Below are positions 61,429 to 64,000 of a stretch of DNA of 64,000 bases, piece by piece; the first letter of the stretch is position 1, and each line of letters opens with the position of its first letter. Below the pieces are notes generated by a model. That model was given only the letters and a program-made list of their open reading frames with translations. It was not told the origin of the DNA and searched no databases. The position numbers and the translations under genes are program-made. The DNA is from Gammaproteobacteria bacterium (GTDB lineage Bacteria > Pseudomonadota > Gammaproteobacteria > Chromatiales > Chromatiaceae), in NCBI GenBank assembly GCA_020445405.1, contig JAGRGQ010000002.1, positions 62,001-126,000 on the forward strand, in the 5' to 3' direction.

Positions 61429-61781
61429 TGTTGTCGGCTCCGTATCTGAGTGATTTGCAAAGGTGTTGGTTCAGGCCAATCTGAAATCCAATTGCCGTCG
61501 GAAGTTCAATCATCTGCAACAGTATATTTCATTGTGCGCTACTCCCACTCCTGGCTGTCGTGTTCACAAAGCGCAAAATCGGTTTCGTGGTACGACAGCG
61601 CTTTCGACTGCTGATCCGGTCTCAGTAGTTGCCGCAACAAGGTGCCAATCGAGCGATCTATGGATCGGGGAGGGGCCGGATAGCACCCTGTTCCCTTGCT
61701 GCTTGATGGGTTCAGTAGAGCGGTCGGTGCCCCACCTGCCAATGCCTGTTTTGACCGGCGGATTGTTACCTTATATTCCGC
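61429..61781. other. Intergenic region without recognised gene
   Basis: 353 bp between two leftward genes. A 67-codon leftward frame (61539-61742) lacks a ribosome site and looks random in its first half. No terminator with T run is visible. Confidence 0.4.
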
Positions 61782-64000
61782 TCACTGGGCTGTTGCGTTT
61801 ATTTCAACGTCTTTGCTGTCGTTGTCGAATCCAAGTTTATAACCCAGGGAGACGTGGTGAAAGCGGGCCGCGCTGAAGTCGTCGTGGATCGCGAAACCGA
61901 AATTATAGATCTTGTCTGTATCCAGATTCAGATCACCGGGCTTGTCCGATTTCAGCTTGCGTTTCATGACCAGGCTCCAGGTACCGTTATTGAGTTCCGC
62001 AGAGAACTCCGCGCCTTCACCCCCGCTCATAATCCGCTGTTCCAGTATGTGTCCGTCCTCGATCTCCCCTGTGCCCGATTTATAGCGAACGATATCCATG
62101 AAATGACCTGAGTTCATCTCAGCGTTGAGTTCATCAGCGGACTTCAGTTTGTCCCAGCCGCCGCGCTTTTTGCCGCGGCGTCCCTGGACTTCGATATCAC
62201 TGCGGCTCTCTTTGAGATATTTGGTCACTCCCCGGCTGAGATCCAGCTGCCCGGCAACCGCGTTGCCGCCGGCCGTTGCGGTATCGGGAGTGTCCGGCAT
62301 GGTGCGGATATCGTGGTGACAGGTGCCCCAGCATCCGGCACGATCGGCGTATTCAACGGCGTCGGTGGCGAACATTACTGCCAGTTTGACTGGATTGTCA
62401 GGGTCCATCTTCCCGCCCTCTGCAAATGGCACCGGCGAATGCTCGCTTTCGGGCCAGCTGAAGCGCAGGTAGAGGTTTTCACCGTCGTGGGTCGACTCCA
62501 CATTGACCGGAATGCTGCCCCGCTTGCCCGGTATAGGCGTCGACTCCGCCTTGGCGCCGCTCACCATTTTCCTGCCCATGTCCTTCGTTTCCTTGTCATG
62601 GCAGGTGGTACAGCGGTCGCCACCGATCATAAAAGGACGCGCGCCGCCATGGTCTTTTCCCGTCATGACCCACTCTATCGAGGTTTCACCGGGGTAGAAG
62701 AGGGTGATTTCGCGGCTGCCGGCTTTACTCCAGTCGATCCCGCTTGCACTTCCCCCGGCAACCGCTGTCGAGGCCGGGGCAGCAGCAGCGGATACAGCGG
62801 CTTCACGCTTCACCGCGTTGATCTCTATGCCGTCGGCATCCGCATCGAACCCCAGTCTGTAACCGAGAGAGACATGATGAAACCGGGCGCCGCTGAAGTC
62901 GTCGTGAATGGCAAATCCGAGGTTGTAGACTTTGTCCAGCGCCAGGCTGAGATCTCCGGGTTTGTCGGATAACAGCTTCCGTTTCATTACCACAACCCAG
63001 CTCCCGCCTTCATTGCGGGCATCCACTTCGAAGCCCTGGCCCCCACTCATGTAACGCTGGTCCAGGATATATCCGTCTTCGGTTTCACCCTTGCCGGATT
63101 TATACCGCAGCAGATCCATGAACTGGTTGGCAGCGAGGGCGGCTTTAATCTCTTCTTCCGGTTTCAGTTTGTCCCAACCGCCCCGCTTTTTGCCGCGGCG
63201 TCCCTGGACCTCAATGTTCGTACGGCTCTCCTTGAGATATTTCGTGACACCCCGGGTGAGATCCAGGCGCTGTGCAACCTCGCTGCCGGCGGCCGCATCC
63301 GCCGCAGGCGTGTCGGGCATGGTGCGCGCGTCGTGATGGCAGGTCTGCCAGCAACCGGAACGATCCGCAAATTCCACGTCATCGGTGGCGAGCATGACAG
63401 CCAGCTTCATCGGATTGTCCGGATCCATCTTGCCGCCATCCACGAACGGAACAGGCACGTGATCGGTCTCCTCCCAAGCAAAGCGCAGATAGAGATTATC
63501 GCTATCGTGAGCCGCTTGCACGTTGACGGCGATACTGGCGCGCTTGTCCGGCAGTGGCTGGCTTTCCGCCTTCTGACCGGTGACCATCTTCCTGCCCATA
63601 TCCGCGGTCTCTTTGTCGTGACAGGTGACGCAGCGGTCACCGCCATTCAAAAGCGGACGGGCACCGCCGTGATCCTTGCCGGTCATCACCCACTCCATCG
63701 AAGTTTCGCCGGGGTAGAAGAGGGTGATCCTGCGCTCGGGCACGTTGCCCCAGTCGATGCCGAAGCCGACGCTGGGAACAGCCGCTGCCGGGGGCGGGGG
63801 TGCCGCAGCTGAACCGGACATGGCGGAGTTTTCCGCCTGATATGCCGCCAGCGCCGCGGCTACAGCTTTATCGATGCGTTCCTTTTCCGCCTGTCTGGCG
63901 ACTATTTTTTCTTCGCGCTCTTTCTGTTTCGCCGCTTGCTCGGCCTCTGCCTGTTCTCTCTCTTTGGCTTCCACCGCCGCCAGACCGTCAAGGTACATTT
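61782..64000 (-). CDS. Large cytochrome with duplicated ethylbenzene-dehydrogenase-type heme modules (5' end outside window)
   Basis: At least 738 aa; the frame probably continues beyond the right edge. The visible start is a charged coiled coil (EAKEREQAEAEQAAKQKE) and an Ala-rich linker. Two modules of about 320 residues follow, closely alike: each begins REITLFYPGETSIEWVMTGKD or near, carries a CxTCHDKE site (CVTCHDKE; CTTCHDKE) and a CxTCHHD site (CQTCHHDART; CGTCHHDIRT), and ends in NLGFAIHDDFSGARFHHVSLGY or near. The module resembles the heme-binding gamma-type domain of the DMSO-reductase/ethylbenzene-dehydrogenase group combined with c-hemes. It is probably a membrane-tethered periplasmic electron carrier; partner unknown. 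Confidence 0.85.
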   Translation of the reverse strand, partial: MYLDGLAAVEAKEREQAEAEQAAKQKEREEKIVARQAEKERIDKAVAAALAAYQAENSAMSGSAAAPPPPAAAVPSVGFGIDWGNVPERRITLFYPGETSMEWVMTGKDHGGARPLLNGGDRCVTCHDKETADMGRKMVTGQKAESQPLPDKRASIAVNVQAAHDSDNLYLRFAWEETDHVPVPFVDGGKMDPDNPMKLAVMLATDDVEFADRSGCWQTCHHDARTMPDTPAADAAAGSEVAQRLDLTRGVTKYLKESRTNIEVQGRRGKKRGGWDKLKPEEEIKAALAANQFMDLLRYKSGKGETEDGYILDQRYMSGGQGFEVDARNEGGSWVVVMKRKLLSDKPGDLSLALDKVYNLGFAIHDDFSGARFHHVSLGYRLGFDADADGIEINAVKREAAVSAAAAPASTAVAGGSASGIDWSKAGSREITLFYPGETSIEWVMTGKDHGGARPFMIGGDRCTTCHDKETKDMGRKMVSGAKAESTPIPGKRGSIPVNVESTHDGENLYLRFSWPESEHSPVPFAEGGKMDPDNPVKLAVMFATDAVEYADRAGCWGTCHHDIRTMPDTPDTATAGGNAVAGQLDLSRGVTKYLKESRSDIEVQGRRGKKRGGWDKLKSADELNAEMNSGHFMDIVRYKSGTGEIEDGHILEQRIMSGGEGAEFSAELNNGTWSLVMKRKLKSDKPGDLNLDTDKIYNFGFAIHDDFSAARFHHVSLGYKLGFDNDSKDVEINATAQ

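Noticed and set aside
61539-61742. 67-codon leftward frame
   Set aside because: No ribosome site and a random-looking first half.
1-64000. Searched for tRNA, rRNA, CRISPR arrays, insertion sequences and phage genes
   Set aside because: No cloverleaf-like cluster, repeat-spacer array, transposase or integrase was recognised by eye; a tRNA scan could still find one.

Overview
The window looks like a chromosomal segment of a sulfur-oxidising, denitrifying, probably autotrophic gammaproteobacterium, of the kind that includes Sedimenticola-like bacteria and tubeworm symbionts. This is inferred from gene content: flavocytochrome c sulfide dehydrogenase (fccAB), an SQR-like flavoprotein, a 2-oxoacid:ferredoxin oxidoreductase (korAB type, as used in the reductive TCA cycle), a near-complete heme d1 biosynthesis operon (nirCFDLGHJN) and two heme-copper-oxidase-type complexes. 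No rRNA, tRNA, CRISPR array, insertion sequence or phage gene was seen.

Layout. 1-14.5 kb is mixed: the end of a sensor kinase, an EF-hand lipoprotein, an orphan Tat-exported [NiFe]-hydrogenase small subunit with a C-terminal c-heme, a GlcG/HbpS-like protein, hemerythrins, glgX, a universal stress protein, a four-gene MacAB-like exporter and a short CDF cation transporter. 14.5-20.4 kb is one operon of two flavoprotein/Fe-S oxidoreductases and korAB, behind a sigma70-like promoter. 20.6-34 kb holds TerC, a lipoprotein plus rhodanese, a NarL-type regulator, an SQR-like flavoprotein, an ABC-2 exporter, a CoA-transferase, a YjgR-type ATPase, a PQQ-type sugar dehydrogenase, small or unknown genes and a diheme cytochrome c. 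34-38 kb carries fccBA, an ankyrin-repeat protein and a NapC/NirT-type tetraheme cytochrome.

38.6-52.7 kb is a respiratory island. Cluster A (42555-44111, 42059-42562, 40606-41997) joins an unusual cytochrome b6 / 2x[4Fe-4S] / MvhD fusion to a heme-copper subunit I homologue. Cluster B (48879 down to 46196) encodes a 33-aa miniprotein, a small membrane subunit, a CuA subunit II and a subunit I that keeps all three CuB histidines but has Gln where oxygen reductases have the cross-linked Tyr. ctaB, ctaA and two SCO genes could supply heme O/A and copper. Both subunits I lack the active-site tyrosine, so I infer NO-reductase-type rather than O2-reductase activity. Both clusters start behind FNR/DNR-type boxes placed at class II distance from a -10 element.

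54-60.9 kb is the d1-heme operon, with its own perfectly placed FNR/DNR box. A type-1 copper protein and a large cytochrome with duplicated heme-binding modules, cut by the window end, follow. Read together, nitrite reduction (d1 heme for a NirS that must be encoded elsewhere), NO reduction, sulfide oxidation and ferredoxin-dependent CO2 fixation form one coherent energy metabolism, with NO/oxygen-responsive control linking the denitrification parts.
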